Shown here: positions 51,296-60,885 of the stretch, one piece after another | How positions within the stretch are numbered: position 1 is the first letter of the stretch | Layout of the letters: every line of letters begins with the position of its first letter | Origin: Lysobacter enzymogenes | Lineage (GTDB): Bacteria; Pseudomonadota; Gammaproteobacteria; Xanthomonadales; Xanthomonadaceae | Reading direction: 5' to 3' | DNA length: 64,000 nt | NCBI RefSeq assembly: GCF_017355525.1 | Contig: NZ_CP067395.1 | Location: 310,001-374,000, forward strand | The notes under the pieces: generated by a model | What the model saw: the letters and a program-made list of their open reading frames with translations, nothing else | Told to the model about the DNA's origin: nothing | The model's database searches: none | Program-made: the position numbers and the translations under genes

Positions 51296-51822
51296 CCGAA
51301 CGCCGGGAACACGCCTTGCAACGCGATGCAGAAGTTCATCGCCAGATAGGGCTGGCGGTTCTCGTGCGGCTGGCCGCCGCCCATCGGTTGCAGCACGGTC
51401 GGGGCCAACGGCGCGTTGGCGGCGTTGGAGGCCACGAACGCGTTCATGCTCGGCGAGCCCAGCGAATTGTTGTTGGACGGCGAGGCCGCCTTCTTGGTGT
51501 CGGTGGGCTGGTTGTAGACGTTCAACGAATGCGAGTGCGCCGGCATCTGGTTGAGGTTCAGCGTGACCGAATTGACGCCGAACGGCTCGCCGGCGCTGTG
51601 CGGCGTCAGCCCGGGCCCGTTGCCCTGGTTGGTGGCGGCGCGGTTGACGAAGTTCGGCAACTGGAAAGTGGTCTGGCCGTTGCCGCCGTACTGGGTGCCG
51701 AGCAGCGAGAACAGCGCGGTGTTCTGCTGGATCGCCATCGTGGCGCCGTTGCACGCGGCCCAGCCGCGCGGCGCGAAGTTGAAGCCGAATACCTGGATTT
51801 GGGCGATGAAAGGTTCGGTCAT
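51292..51822 (-). CDS. Phage tail-collar-like (MdpB-type) protein 3
   Basis: A 176-residue protein of the tail-collar family: FGFNFAPRGWAACNGATMAI, ALFSLLGTQYGGNGQTTFQL, PNFVNRAATNQG, QMPAHSHSLNV and PYLAMNFCIALQGVFPAFG. These are conserved in the microcystin-dependent protein group of collar-like proteins. The GW-CNG start, LPN-R motif and HxHxL metal site resemble phage short-tail-fibre collars. Third of three paralogues on the minus strand; cotranscribed with the GNAT gene. No phage gene elsewhere. Confidence 0.85.
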   Translation of the reverse strand: MTEPFIAQIQVFGFNFAPRGWAACNGATMAIQQNTALFSLLGTQYGGNGQTTFQLPNFVNRAATNQGNGPGLTPHSAGEPFGVNSVTLNLNQMPAHSHSLNVYNQPTDTKKAASPSNNNSLGSPSMNAFVASNAANAPLAPTVLQPMGGGQPHENRQPYLAMNFCIALQGVFPAFG

Positions 51823-51888
51823 GGGTAGATCCTCGATCTGCGGCCCGTCGCAGCGTTGTCGCCGGCGCGGGCCAGGGAATGCGGAAAG

Positions 51889-52419
51889 TCAGCCCTGCGA
51901 CGGGTAGATGCCGTAGGCGGCGATGCAGTACTGCACGGTCAGGGTCGGCATCTGGTTCTCGTGCGCCTGATTGCCGCCGACCGTGCTGACCGACAAGGGG
52001 CTGCAGGCGAAGGCCGTCGCGCCGGTGGTGTCGGTGACGTACAGCACGTCGCCGTTGAGCGCGCCCATCTCCAGCGTCGCCGCCGGGGTTTTCTGGCTGG
52101 CGGTCAGCGTGGTCGCGACCATGGTGTGAGTGTGCTGCGGCATCTGCTGGCCGATCAGGGTGACGCTTTCGCTGCCGGCGCGCTGGCCGATGACGTAGGT
52201 GCTCAGGCCCAGGCCGGTGCCCTGGTGGATCGGCACGCGGCCTTGCAGGTCGGGCATGGCGAAGGTGCTGATGCCGTCGCCGCCGTAGATGGTGCCGATC
52301 AGGTTGAACAGCGCGTCGTTTTCGGCGATGGAGACCAGTTGCCCTTTGCAGGCGTACCAGCCGGTAGGGACGCGGTTGAACCCGAACAGGCGGATCTCGC
52401 CCAGGTATGGCTCGCTCAT
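51889..52419 (-). CDS. Phage tail-collar-like (MdpB-type) protein 2
   Basis: A 176-residue paralogue: IRLFGFNRVPTGWYACKGQL, ALFNLIGTIYGGDGISTFAM, PDLQGRVPIHQGTG, QMPQHTHTMVAT and LTVQYCIAAYGIYPSQG. Same length and motif order as proteins 1 and 3, but clearly different in the region between the HTHT motif and the end. The collar domain binds carbohydrate or forms trimeric tips in phages; here no tail genes are present. The gene lies 66 bases from copy 3. Confidence 0.85.
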   Translation of the reverse strand: MSEPYLGEIRLFGFNRVPTGWYACKGQLVSIAENDALFNLIGTIYGGDGISTFAMPDLQGRVPIHQGTGLGLSTYVIGQRAGSESVTLIGQQMPQHTHTMVATTLTASQKTPAATLEMGALNGDVLYVTDTTGATAFACSPLSVSTVGGNQAHENQMPTLTVQYCIAAYGIYPSQG

Positions 52420-52489
52420 GAGAGTTGCTCCAGGAATGTCGTAAAGCGGATAGGAGTGGCCGCGGCGCGGCCGCAGGCTCGTTCGCGAG

Positions 52490-53020
52490 TCAGTTGCGCG
52501 AGGGATAGATGCCGCTCAGGGCGATGCAGAAGTTGATCGCCAGGTAAGGCTGCACGTTGGTGTGGGCCTGGGTGCTGCCGGCGGTGCCGATGGTGGCCGG
52601 GCTGAGCACGACCTGGGCCCCGCCGGTGGTGGAGTACATCTCTTTGTCGGTGGTGCCGAACAGCAGCCCGGTCGGATTGCGGCTGGTGGCCGCACCGGAA
52701 TTGCAGCCCAGGGTGTGGTTGTGGTTCGGCATCTGGGTGACCAGCAGGGTCACGTTCTCGACGCCGCCGATCTCGCCCTGGGTGTAGGGCGTGGGGTTCC
52801 AGCCCGGGTCGGTCGAGTTGCCGGCCCCCACCGGCGTGCGGCTGCGCAGGTCGGGCAGCACGAAATTGGTGGTGCCGTTGCCGCCGTACATGGTGCCCAG
52901 CAACGAGAACAGCGCCTGGTTCTGCGCGATCGGCAGGGTCTGGCCATTGCACATGGCGAAATACTTCGGCGCGAAATTGAAGCCGAAGGTGTTGATCTGC
53001 CCCAAGAATACTTCTGTCAT
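52490..53020 (-). CDS. Phage tail-collar-like (MdpB-type) protein 1
   Basis: A 176-residue paralogue: FLGQINTFGFNFAPKYFAMC, ALFSLLGTMYGGNGTTNFVL, PDLRSRTPVGAG, QMPNHNHTLGCN and PYLAINFCIALSGIYPSRN. The first gene of the likely operon of three collar genes and a GNAT, all on the minus strand. Start at 53020 follows GGGGGAAGAG. The 305 bases to the divergent autotransporter probably contain promoters for both. Confidence 0.85.
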   Translation of the reverse strand: MTEVFLGQINTFGFNFAPKYFAMCNGQTLPIAQNQALFSLLGTMYGGNGTTNFVLPDLRSRTPVGAGNSTDPGWNPTPYTQGEIGGVENVTLLVTQMPNHNHTLGCNSGAATSRNPTGLLFGTTDKEMYSTTGGAQVVLSPATIGTAGSTQAHTNVQPYLAINFCIALSGIYPSRN

Positions 53021-53334
53021 CTCTTCCCCCAGAGTGTTTTCCGGGCGCCGTGCGCGCCCGGGACTGCGTTCCCGAAGCCTCGGCCGCACGCCCCGTCCGC
53101 GCACGGCGGAACGGGCCGGTCCGGCCGGGTCCGGGTATGGCGCATGAGCGCCATGACCTTGCTTAACGCGAAGCGGTGCCGGATGCGGCCGCTTCCGCGT
53201 CCGTTTTGCGTATCAGGTCAATGAAAGGGATGCGCCAGGGGCAGTCGGCGCACTGAAACCAGATCGCTCACGGGCACAACCCCGGCGGATCCGCGCATGA
53301 AGCGCGCAGCGCCGGGCGTCAGGGGATGAACAAC
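53021..53334. other. Divergent promoter region, tail-collar operon / autotransporter
   Basis: About 310 bases without a gene between the divergent genes. No repeat or clear promoter element was recognised; both units are expected to start here. Confidence 0.4.
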
Positions 53335-56300
53335 ATGCAACAGCAGTCGGCGCAGTTTGCGGGCGTTTCGCACGTCTCGCACTGGGGGCACTCGACCGCA
53401 GCCAGGACCTGGCGGCGCGGTCTGGCGGCGATCCTTATCGTTGTGGCAGGGCTGTGGTCGGCCGCCGCGTTCGCGGCGCCGTCGGTGCTGTGCCCGGTCA
53501 AGACCCTGGCGGTCGCCAACGGCGGCACCGCGGTCCTGGACGCCGACCTGTGCGACGGCGGCCCGCCGCCGGGCGGCTTCGGCATCGGCACCCTGATGAC
53601 CCCGCCGCAGCACGGCAACGTGACGGTCAACCAGAGCACCGACAAGGTCACCTACACCCATAACGGCGACTCGGCCCTGACCGATCTGTTCACCTTCGGC
53701 GACGGCGTCGGCGGCGAGGTCACGGTCAACGTGACCATCTCGCCCGCGACCAGCCCGATCACGGTCAATCCGGCGTCGATCACGCCGCAGCTCGGCGTGG
53801 CCTACAGCCAGTCGATGAGCGCCACCGGCGGCGTCGCGCCGTACACCTATGTGCTGAGCGCCGGTTCGTTGCCCACGGGCCTTAGCTTCGCGTCCGGGAC
53901 CTTCTCCGGCACGGTCCAGCAGCGCGGCAACTTCCCGATCCAGATCAGCGTCACCGATTCGACCGCGCCGACGCCGCTGACCACGGTCAAGTCGTACACC
54001 ATCGCGATCCCCAACACCCAGCACGACTTCACCCCCGCGGCCCTGCCGACGCTGTACCGCACCGCCAGCTACAACATCGCCCTGGTCGGCAGCGGCGGCT
54101 ACGCCCCGTACAACTACGCGATCGAAACCGGATCGCTGCCGGCCGGCCTGAGCCTGAGCGGCGGCGCCATCGTCGGCACCCCGACCGCGTCGGGGCCGTA
54201 CACGTTCACGATCAAGTCCACCGACAGCAGCACGCCCGGACCGGGCGTGCCGGCGGTGGCGTTCCGCACCCGGACCTTCACCGGCACCGTGCTCGAGCCG
54301 CCGACGATCGTGGTCAATCCGGCCACCATCCCCGGCGCCACCGTCGGCGCCGCCTACAGCCAGACCTTCACCGCCACCGGCGGCACCGCGCCGTACACCT
54401 TCGCCATTTCCGCCGGCGCGCTGCCGGCCGGGCTGACCCTCAACACCACCACCGGCGCGCTGACCGGCACGCCGACTGCGGCCGGCACGTTCAACTTCAC
54501 CGTGCGCGCGACCGACGCGAACAATTTCCCGGGCACCCGCGCCTACACCCTGGTGGTGGCGCCGCCGGTCATCGTGGTCGCTCCGGCCACCTTGCCCAAC
54601 GGCGCGGTCGCGGTGGCCTACAACCAGACCGTCAGCGCCACCGGCGGCATCGCTCCCTACAGCTTCGCCGTCACCGCCGGCGCGCTGCCGGCCGGGCTGA
54701 CCCTCAACGCGACCACCGGCGTCCTGGCCGGCACGCCGACCGCGGGCGGCACCTTCAACTTCACCGTCACCGCGACCGGCAGCAGCACCGGCACCGGCGC
54801 GCCGCACACCGGCTCGCGTGCCTATGCGCTGTTGATCTCGCCGCCGACGGTGGTCATGCCGGCGACCGCCCTGGCCAACGCGACCCAGGGCGTGGCCTAC
54901 AACGCGACGCTCAATCCGGCCAGCGGCGGCACCGCGCCGTACACCTACGCGGTCACCGCCGGCGCCTTGCCGCCGGGCATTACCCTCAACGCCGCCACCG
55001 GCGCGCTGAGCGGTACGCCGAGCGCCTCGGGCACCTTCAACTTCGCGGTCACCGCGACCGACAGCAGCACCGGCACCGGACCGTACAACTCGGCGCCGCG
55101 CGGCTATGCGCTGCAGGTGATCAACATCCCGCCGGTGGCCAATCCGGTCTCGGCGACGGTCGCCTACAACAGCGGCGCCAACCCGGTCACGCTGAACATC
55201 ACCGGCGGCGTGCCGACCTCGGTCGCGATCGGAACCGCGCCGGCGCACGGCACCGCGATCGCCTCGGGCCTGACCATCACCTATCAGCCGACCCCGGGCT
55301 ATGCCGGCCCCGACAGCTTCACCTACACCGCGACCAACGGCGCCGGCACCTCGGCCCCGGCGACGGTGACGATCACGGTCGGCAACCCGACCATCACCGT
55401 GACCGCGTCGGGTCCGTTCACCGCGCAGATCGGCGTGGCCTACACCCAGACCTTCACCTGGAACGGCGGCGCCCAGCCGTTCACCGGCTTCCAGGTGACC
55501 GGCCTGCCGGCCGGCCTCAGCGTCACCGCGACCACCGCCAACACGGCGACGGTGTCGGGCACGCCGAGCGCGGCCGGTTCGTTCTCGCTCAACGCCAGCG
55601 CCACCGACGCGAGCACCGGCAACGGGCCGTTCACCGTCGGCCAGGCCTTCACCCTGAGCGTGTCGGCGCCGACCCTGACGCTGACGCCCGCGGCGGGCAC
55701 GCTGACCGCGACCTACGGCGCGGCCTTCAGCCAGACCTACGTCGCCGGCGGCGGCACCGCGCCGTACAACTACACCGTCAGCGCCGGCGCCTTGCCGGCC
55801 GGGCTGAGCCTGGATGCGGCCACCGGCGTGCTCGCCGGTACGCCGACCGTGACCGGCCTGTACACCTTCTCGGTGCGCGCACGCGACAGCTCCACCGGCG
55901 CCGGCGCGCCGTTCGCGCGCACCCAGAACTATGTGATGCAGGTGCAGGCGCCGACCATCGTGGTGTCGCCGACCAGCTTCGCGGCCGCCCAGGTCGGCGT
56001 CGCGTACAGCGCCACCGCCACCGCCAGCGGCGGCATCGGGCCGTACACCTTCGCGATTCCGGCCGGCAGCGCGCCGCCCGGTCTGACCATGTCCAGCAGC
56101 GGCACCCTCAGCGGCACGCCGACCGCCGGCGGCACCTTCAACTTCATGGTCATCGCGACCGACGCCAACGGCCAGACCGGCAACCGCCCGTACATCTTCA
56201 CCGTGGCGACGCCGACCCTCGCGATCGCGCCGGCCACGCTGCCGAACGGCGGCGTCGCCCAGCCGTACAGCCAGACGCTCACCGCCAGCGGCGGCACCCC

Positions 56301-59300
56301 CGCCTACAGCTTCGCGGTCACCGCCGGCTCGCTGCCGGCCGGGCTGACCCTGAGCAGCGGCGGCGTCGTCAGCGGCACGCCGACCGCGGGCGGCACCTTC
56401 AACTTCACCGTCACGGTCACCGACTCCAGCACCGGCAGCGGGCCTTACACGTCCTCGCAGGCGTATTCGCTGAACATCGGCGCCTCGACCATCGTGCTGC
56501 CGGCGACCACGCTGGCCAACGCGACGGTGGCCTCGCTCTATAACGCCACGCTCAATCCGGCCAGCGGCGGCACCGCGCCGTACACCTATGCGGTCACCGG
56601 CGGCAGCCTGCCGGCCAGCGTCGTGCTGAGCGCCAGCGGCGTCCTCAGCGGCACGCCGAACGCGCCGGGCACGTTCAACTTCACAGTCGTCGCCACCGAC
56701 TCCAGCGGCGGCACCGGTCCGTACAGCTCCGCGCCGCAGAGCTACACGCTGAAGGTCGACGACATCGTGCCGGTGGCCAATGCGGTCACGGCCAACGTCG
56801 GCTACAACGCCGCGGCCACGCCGGTGACGCTGAACATCACCGGCGGCATCGCGGCCTCGGTCGCGGTCGCTGCGGCGCCGGCGCACGGCACCGCGATCGC
56901 CAGCGGCACGTCGATCACCTACCAGCCGACCGCGGGCTTCTCCGGTCCGGACAGCTTCACCTACACAGCGACCAACGTCGCCGGGACTTCGGCGCCCGCG
57001 ACGGTGACGGTCAACGTCGCCGACCCGGTCATCACCATCTCGGCCTCGGGACCGCTGACCGGTCAGGTCGGCACGGCGTACACCCAGACCTTCACCTGGT
57101 CCGGCGGCGCCGCGCCGTACGGCAACTTCAACGCCGCCGGCCTGCCTGCGGGCCTCAGCGTGACCGCCACCGGCAGCGACAGCATGACCGTGTCGGGCAC
57201 GCCGACCGCGTCGGGCACGTTCAACGCCACCGTCAGCGCGCGCGATTCGGGTACCGGCCACGGGCCGTTCACCGTCGGCCAGGTGTTCGCGTTCGTCATC
57301 GGCGCGCCGACCTTGTCGATGACGCCGGCGCCGGGCAACCTGCCGATGAACTACGGCGTCGCCAGCAGCATCAACTTCGCCGCCAGCGGCGGCACCGCGC
57401 CGTACAGCTTCAGCCTGGCCGCCGGCTCGCTGCCGGTCGGGGTGAGCCTGACCTCGGCCGGCGTGCTCAGCGGCACGCCGACGGTGCCGGGCAACTACAA
57501 CGTCACCGTGCGCGCGACCGATTCGAGCACCGGCACCGGCGCGCCGTTCCGCATCGACCAGAGCTACACCATCGTGGTCGCGGTGCCGACCATCGCCATC
57601 GACCCGGCGTCGATTCCGAACGGCACCGCGGCGGCGCCGTACAACCAGAGCTTCAGCGCCACCGGCGGCGTCGCGCCGTACACGTTCTCGCTGACCGCCG
57701 GCGCCTTGCCGGTCGGGATGAGCATGAGCTCGGCCGGCGTGCTCTCGGGCACTCCGCGCAGCGACGGCAACTTCAGCCTGACCGTGCAGGCGACCGACGC
57801 CAACGGCCAGACCGCGTCGAAGGTCTACACCTTCACCATCGCCCCGGCGACGGTGACGATCTCGCCGGCGACCCTGCCGGGCGGCGTCGTCGGCACGGCC
57901 TACAGCCAGAGCCTGAGCAGCAGCGGCGGCATCGCGCCGTACACCTATGCGCTGGCGTCCGGCTCGCTGCCGACCGGCATCGCCCTGAGTTCGGCCGGCG
58001 CGATCAGCGGCACGCCGACCACCGCGGGCAACTACAGCTTCGCGATCCGCTCCACCGACGATGCCGGCTACAACACCACCGTCAACTACACCGTCGCCAT
58101 CGCCGACGCGGTGCCGGTCGCGGTCGACGACAGCGCCAGCACCCCGTCGAACCAGGCCGTCACCATCAACGTGATCGCCAACGACACCGGCATCATCACC
58201 TCGGTCGCGGTGGCCTCGGCGCCGACCCACGGCACCGCGACGCCGAGCGGCACCACGGTGGTCTACACCCCGGCCAGCAACTACTTCGGCACCGACAGCT
58301 TCACCTACACCGCGACCGGTCCGGGCGGCACCTCCGCGCCGGCCACGGTGACGGTGACGGTCAACGCGCTGCCGGTCCCGGTCGGCCAGCCGCAGAACGT
58401 GACCACGCTGTCGACCCAGGCGGTCACCATCGACGCCGCCGCCGGCGCCAGCGGCGCGCCGTTCACCGGCGTGACCCTGCTGACGCCGCCGAGCTCGGGC
58501 ACCGCGGTGGTGCAGGGCACGACCCAGATCGTCTACACGCCCGCGGCCGACACCGCCGGCGCGATCGCGCTGACCTACACCCTCAACAACCCGTTCGGTG
58601 CGTCGGCGCCGATCACCTCGACCATCACCGTCAACCCGGTGCCGGTGGCCACGCCCAAGCGCGTGCGCACCATCGCCGGCGCCACGGTCACGGTCGATCT
58701 GACCCAGGACGCGCGCGGCGGTCCGTTCACCGGCGCGGCCCTGGTCTCGTTGAACCCGGCCAGCTCGGGCACGGCCACGGTCGTCGCCTCGGGCGGCAGC
58801 TACAAGCTCAGCTACACCCCGGTGATCGGTTACTCCGGCCTGACCGTGGCGACCTTCACCCTGAGCAACGCGTACGCGACCTCGGCGCCGGCGACGGTCG
58901 AGATCGACGTCGCGCCGCGCAGCGATCCGTCCAAGGACGCCGAAGTGCTGGGCATCCTCAACGCCCAGGCCGAGGCCGCGCGCCGCTTCGCCAACGCCCA
59001 GATCGGCAACTTCCAAAAGCGCATGGAAGGGCTGCACGACGGCGGCACCAGCGGCTCGCGCTTCGACAACGGGCTGAGCTTCTCGGTCGACCCGCGTTGC
59101 CGCGAAGGCGCGCGCCGCACCGCCGGCAGCGATTGCCGCAACGCCGACCTCGGCGACGAGCAGGCCGGCGTGGACGGCAAGCCGGGCGTGCCGGGCACCG
59201 GTCCGCAGTACGGCTTCTGGACCGGCGGCACCATCGAGAGCGGCAACCGCGACGGTCGCGGCGGCGGCTCCGGCGGGCTCGACTTCAAGACCAGCGGCAT

Positions 59301-60039
59301 CAGCCTGGGCGCCGACTACCGCGCGCGCCGCGACTTCGCCTTCGGCGGCGGCATCGGCTACGGCCGCGACGACACCGACGTGGGCAACCGCGGCAGCCGC
59401 AGCAAGGGCGAGAGCTACAGCGCGGTGTTGTACGCCAGCTACCATCCGGGCGAGAGCTTCTACCTGGACGGCCTGCTCGGTTACCAGTGGCTGTCGTTCG
59501 ACTCGCGCCGCTACGTCACCGACACCGGCGGCATGGTCAACGGCCGTCGCGACGGCAACCAGTGGTTCGCCTCGGTGTCGACCGGCCTGGAGTACCAGCG
59601 CGAGCAGGTGCGGATCACCCCGTACGCGCGCCTGGACGTGGCCCGCGCCACCCTGGACGGCTACACCGAGACCGGCGACGCGCAGTACGTGCTGAAGTAC
59701 CGCGACCAGGACATCGACACCACCACCACCAGCCTCGGCCTGCGCGTGGATTGGCGTTACCCGGTGCGTTGGGGCACGTTCTCGCCGCAGCTGCGGTTGG
59801 AATACCAGCACGACTTCCAGGATGCGAGCTACGCGATCATGAGCTACGCCGACATGGTCGGCGGCCCGTTCTACCGCGCGCGCCTGCAGGGCCTGGACCG
59901 CAACCGCTTCGTGTTCGGCCTCGGCGCGGTGCTGCAGACCGAGCGCGACTGGGCGCTGCGGCTGGAGTACCGCGGCCTGTTCGGCAGCGGCAACGACGAC
60001 GACAACAGCTTCATGATCAACGTCGAGAAGAAGTACTGA
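53335..60039 (+). CDS. Giant Ig-repeat autotransporter adhesin
   Basis: A 2234-residue surface protein. An extended signal peptide (RGLAAILIVVAGLWSAAAFA) ends near residue 47. Residues about 140-1862 hold around 19 beta-sandwich repeats of 85-95 residues: mostly putative-Ig type with consensus VAYSQT, ATGGTAPYTFAVTAGALPAGL, GTPTAGGTFNFTVTATD, interspersed with Big_9-like repeats (AHGTAIASG, GPDSFTYTATN). A helical linker (AEVLGILNAQAEAARRFANA) at about 1866-1900 leads to an autotransporter beta-barrel from about 1958 to the end (QYGFWTGGTIESGNRDGRGG ... SFMINVEKKY). An ATG at 53326 is in frame, but AGGGG is best spaced for 53335. Probably a cell-surface adhesin. Confidence 0.88.
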   Translation: MQQQSAQFAGVSHVSHWGHSTAARTWRRGLAAILIVVAGLWSAAAFAAPSVLCPVKTLAVANGGTAVLDADLCDGGPPPGGFGIGTLMTPPQHGNVTVNQSTDKVTYTHNGDSALTDLFTFGDGVGGEVTVNVTISPATSPITVNPASITPQLGVAYSQSMSATGGVAPYTYVLSAGSLPTGLSFASGTFSGTVQQRGNFPIQISVTDSTAPTPLTTVKSYTIAIPNTQHDFTPAALPTLYRTASYNIALVGSGGYAPYNYAIETGSLPAGLSLSGGAIVGTPTASGPYTFTIKSTDSSTPGPGVPAVAFRTRTFTGTVLEPPTIVVNPATIPGATVGAAYSQTFTATGGTAPYTFAISAGALPAGLTLNTTTGALTGTPTAAGTFNFTVRATDANNFPGTRAYTLVVAPPVIVVAPATLPNGAVAVAYNQTVSATGGIAPYSFAVTAGALPAGLTLNATTGVLAGTPTAGGTFNFTVTATGSSTGTGAPHTGSRAYALLISPPTVVMPATALANATQGVAYNATLNPASGGTAPYTYAVTAGALPPGITLNAATGALSGTPSASGTFNFAVTATDSSTGTGPYNSAPRGYALQVINIPPVANPVSATVAYNSGANPVTLNITGGVPTSVAIGTAPAHGTAIASGLTITYQPTPGYAGPDSFTYTATNGAGTSAPATVTITVGNPTITVTASGPFTAQIGVAYTQTFTWNGGAQPFTGFQVTGLPAGLSVTATTANTATVSGTPSAAGSFSLNASATDASTGNGPFTVGQAFTLSVSAPTLTLTPAAGTLTATYGAAFSQTYVAGGGTAPYNYTVSAGALPAGLSLDAATGVLAGTPTVTGLYTFSVRARDSSTGAGAPFARTQNYVMQVQAPTIVVSPTSFAAAQVGVAYSATATASGGIGPYTFAIPAGSAPPGLTMSSSGTLSGTPTAGGTFNFMVIATDANGQTGNRPYIFTVATPTLAIAPATLPNGGVAQPYSQTLTASGGTPAYSFAVTAGSLPAGLTLSSGGVVSGTPTAGGTFNFTVTVTDSSTGSGPYTSSQAYSLNIGASTIVLPATTLANATVASLYNATLNPASGGTAPYTYAVTGGSLPASVVLSASGVLSGTPNAPGTFNFTVVATDSSGGTGPYSSAPQSYTLKVDDIVPVANAVTANVGYNAAATPVTLNITGGIAASVAVAAAPAHGTAIASGTSITYQPTAGFSGPDSFTYTATNVAGTSAPATVTVNVADPVITISASGPLTGQVGTAYTQTFTWSGGAAPYGNFNAAGLPAGLSVTATGSDSMTVSGTPTASGTFNATVSARDSGTGHGPFTVGQVFAFVIGAPTLSMTPAPGNLPMNYGVASSINFAASGGTAPYSFSLAAGSLPVGVSLTSAGVLSGTPTVPGNYNVTVRATDSSTGTGAPFRIDQSYTIVVAVPTIAIDPASIPNGTAAAPYNQSFSATGGVAPYTFSLTAGALPVGMSMSSAGVLSGTPRSDGNFSLTVQATDANGQTASKVYTFTIAPATVTISPATLPGGVVGTAYSQSLSSSGGIAPYTYALASGSLPTGIALSSAGAISGTPTTAGNYSFAIRSTDDAGYNTTVNYTVAIADAVPVAVDDSASTPSNQAVTINVIANDTGIITSVAVASAPTHGTATPSGTTVVYTPASNYFGTDSFTYTATGPGGTSAPATVTVTVNALPVPVGQPQNVTTLSTQAVTIDAAAGASGAPFTGVTLLTPPSSGTAVVQGTTQIVYTPAADTAGAIALTYTLNNPFGASAPITSTITVNPVPVATPKRVRTIAGATVTVDLTQDARGGPFTGAALVSLNPASSGTATVVASGGSYKLSYTPVIGYSGLTVATFTLSNAYATSAPATVEIDVAPRSDPSKDAEVLGILNAQAEAARRFANAQIGNFQKRMEGLHDGGTSGSRFDNGLSFSVDPRCREGARRTAGSDCRNADLGDEQAGVDGKPGVPGTGPQYGFWTGGTIESGNRDGRGGGSGGLDFKTSGISLGADYRARRDFAFGGGIGYGRDDTDVGNRGSRSKGESYSAVLYASYHPGESFYLDGLLGYQWLSFDSRRYVTDTGGMVNGRRDGNQWFASVSTGLEYQREQVRITPYARLDVARATLDGYTETGDAQYVLKYRDQDIDTTTTSLGLRVDWRYPVRWGTFSPQLRLEYQHDFQDASYAIMSYADMVGGPFYRARLQGLDRNRFVFGLGAVLQTERDWALRLEYRGLFGSGNDDDNSFMINVEKKY

Positions 60040-60060
60040 TCGAAGCGAAGTGAGCGACGA

Positions 60061-60092
60061 CGGCGGGCGCCTGCGGGCGCCCGCCGTTTTTT
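60061..60092 (+). terminator. Rho-independent terminator after the autotransporter
   Basis: An 11-base perfect stem (CGGCGGGCGCC and its complement) with a TGCG loop followed by TTTTTT, 22 bases after the stop codon. Confidence 0.95.
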
Positions 60093-60134
60093 GTGCGGCG
60101 GTCCGACGGCGTCGCCCGGCTGCGGCCGCGCCGC

Positions 60135-60180
60135 GGCGGCGCGAAAATGCCCACACGCGCCGTCGCGGCGCGAAAATGCC
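60135..60180. repeat. Direct repeat pair, 30-base spacing
   Basis: GCGGCGCGAAAATGCC occurs twice, 30 bases apart, directly before the HD-type gene. A pair of sites three helical turns apart would suit an operator, but the factor is unknown. Confidence 0.7.
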
Positions 60181-60213
60181 AAGATGCGCGCAGTCCCCCC
60201 GCGACACGCCGCA

Positions 60214-60885
60214 ATGTCCGATTCCGCCACGCCCGCCTTCGCCAGCGCCGCCAAGGACCGCCTCGGCGCCGCCGCGCTCGACCTGCTGCCGCTGCGGCTG
60301 CCCGACGAACAAATCGCCGCGCTGCACGCCGCCTACGCCGAGCCGCCGCGCGCTTACCACAACATCGGCCACGTCGCCGAAGTGCTGCGCCACTACGCCG
60401 ACGTCGCCGCCGGCCCCGGCTGGGAGCGCCCGCGCGAGGTCGCGCTGGCGGTGCTGTACCACGACGCGATCTACCAGGCCGGCCGTCGCGACAACGAAGC
60501 GCGTTCGGCCCAGCTCGCGCGCGAGCACATCGCGCGCTGGCTGGCGGACGCCGGGATCGACGCCGACCATGTCGCCGAACTGATCGAACTGACCGCGCGC
60601 CACGGCGCCATCGCCCGCGACGACGTCGCCGAGCAGGTGCGGTTGTTCCTCGACGGCGACATGGCCATCCTCGGCGCCGAACCGACGGTGTTCGACGCCT
60701 ACGACCGCGGCATCGCCTCGGAGTACCGCGGCCACGTGCCCGGTCCGCTGTTCCGGCTCAACCGGCGGCGCTTCCTCAAGGCGCTGCTCAAGCGCGAACG
60801 GATCTTCCTCAGCGATTTCTTCCATCAGCGCTACGACGCCGCGGCGCGCAACAACCTGCGGCGCGCGGTGACGACCAAGCGCTGA
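60214..60885 (+). CDS. HD-domain-like phosphohydrolase family protein
   Basis: A 223-residue protein of the small family often mislabelled after an NMDA-receptor subunit: LPDEQIAALHAAYAEPPRAY, HNIGHVAEVLRHY, VLYHDAIYQAG (HD-type metal site) and TARHGAIARDDVAEQVRLFL, ending LKRERIFLSDFFHQRYDAAA. The His/Asp pattern suggests a metal-dependent phosphohydrolase, but activity is unknown. The ATG at 60214 starts the globular part; there is no strong ribosome site. Confidence 0.75.
   Translation: MSDSATPAFASAAKDRLGAAALDLLPLRLPDEQIAALHAAYAEPPRAYHNIGHVAEVLRHYADVAAGPGWERPREVALAVLYHDAIYQAGRRDNEARSAQLAREHIARWLADAGIDADHVAELIELTARHGAIARDDVAEQVRLFLDGDMAILGAEPTVFDAYDRGIASEYRGHVPGPLFRLNRRRFLKALLKRERIFLSDFFHQRYDAAARNNLRRAVTTKR

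Noticed and set aside
50327..53020. Possible prophage, because of three tail-collar genes
   Set aside because: No terminase, capsid, portal, tail sheath, tube, lysis or integrase gene lies near; the collar genes are the MdpB type found in bacterial genomes without phage.
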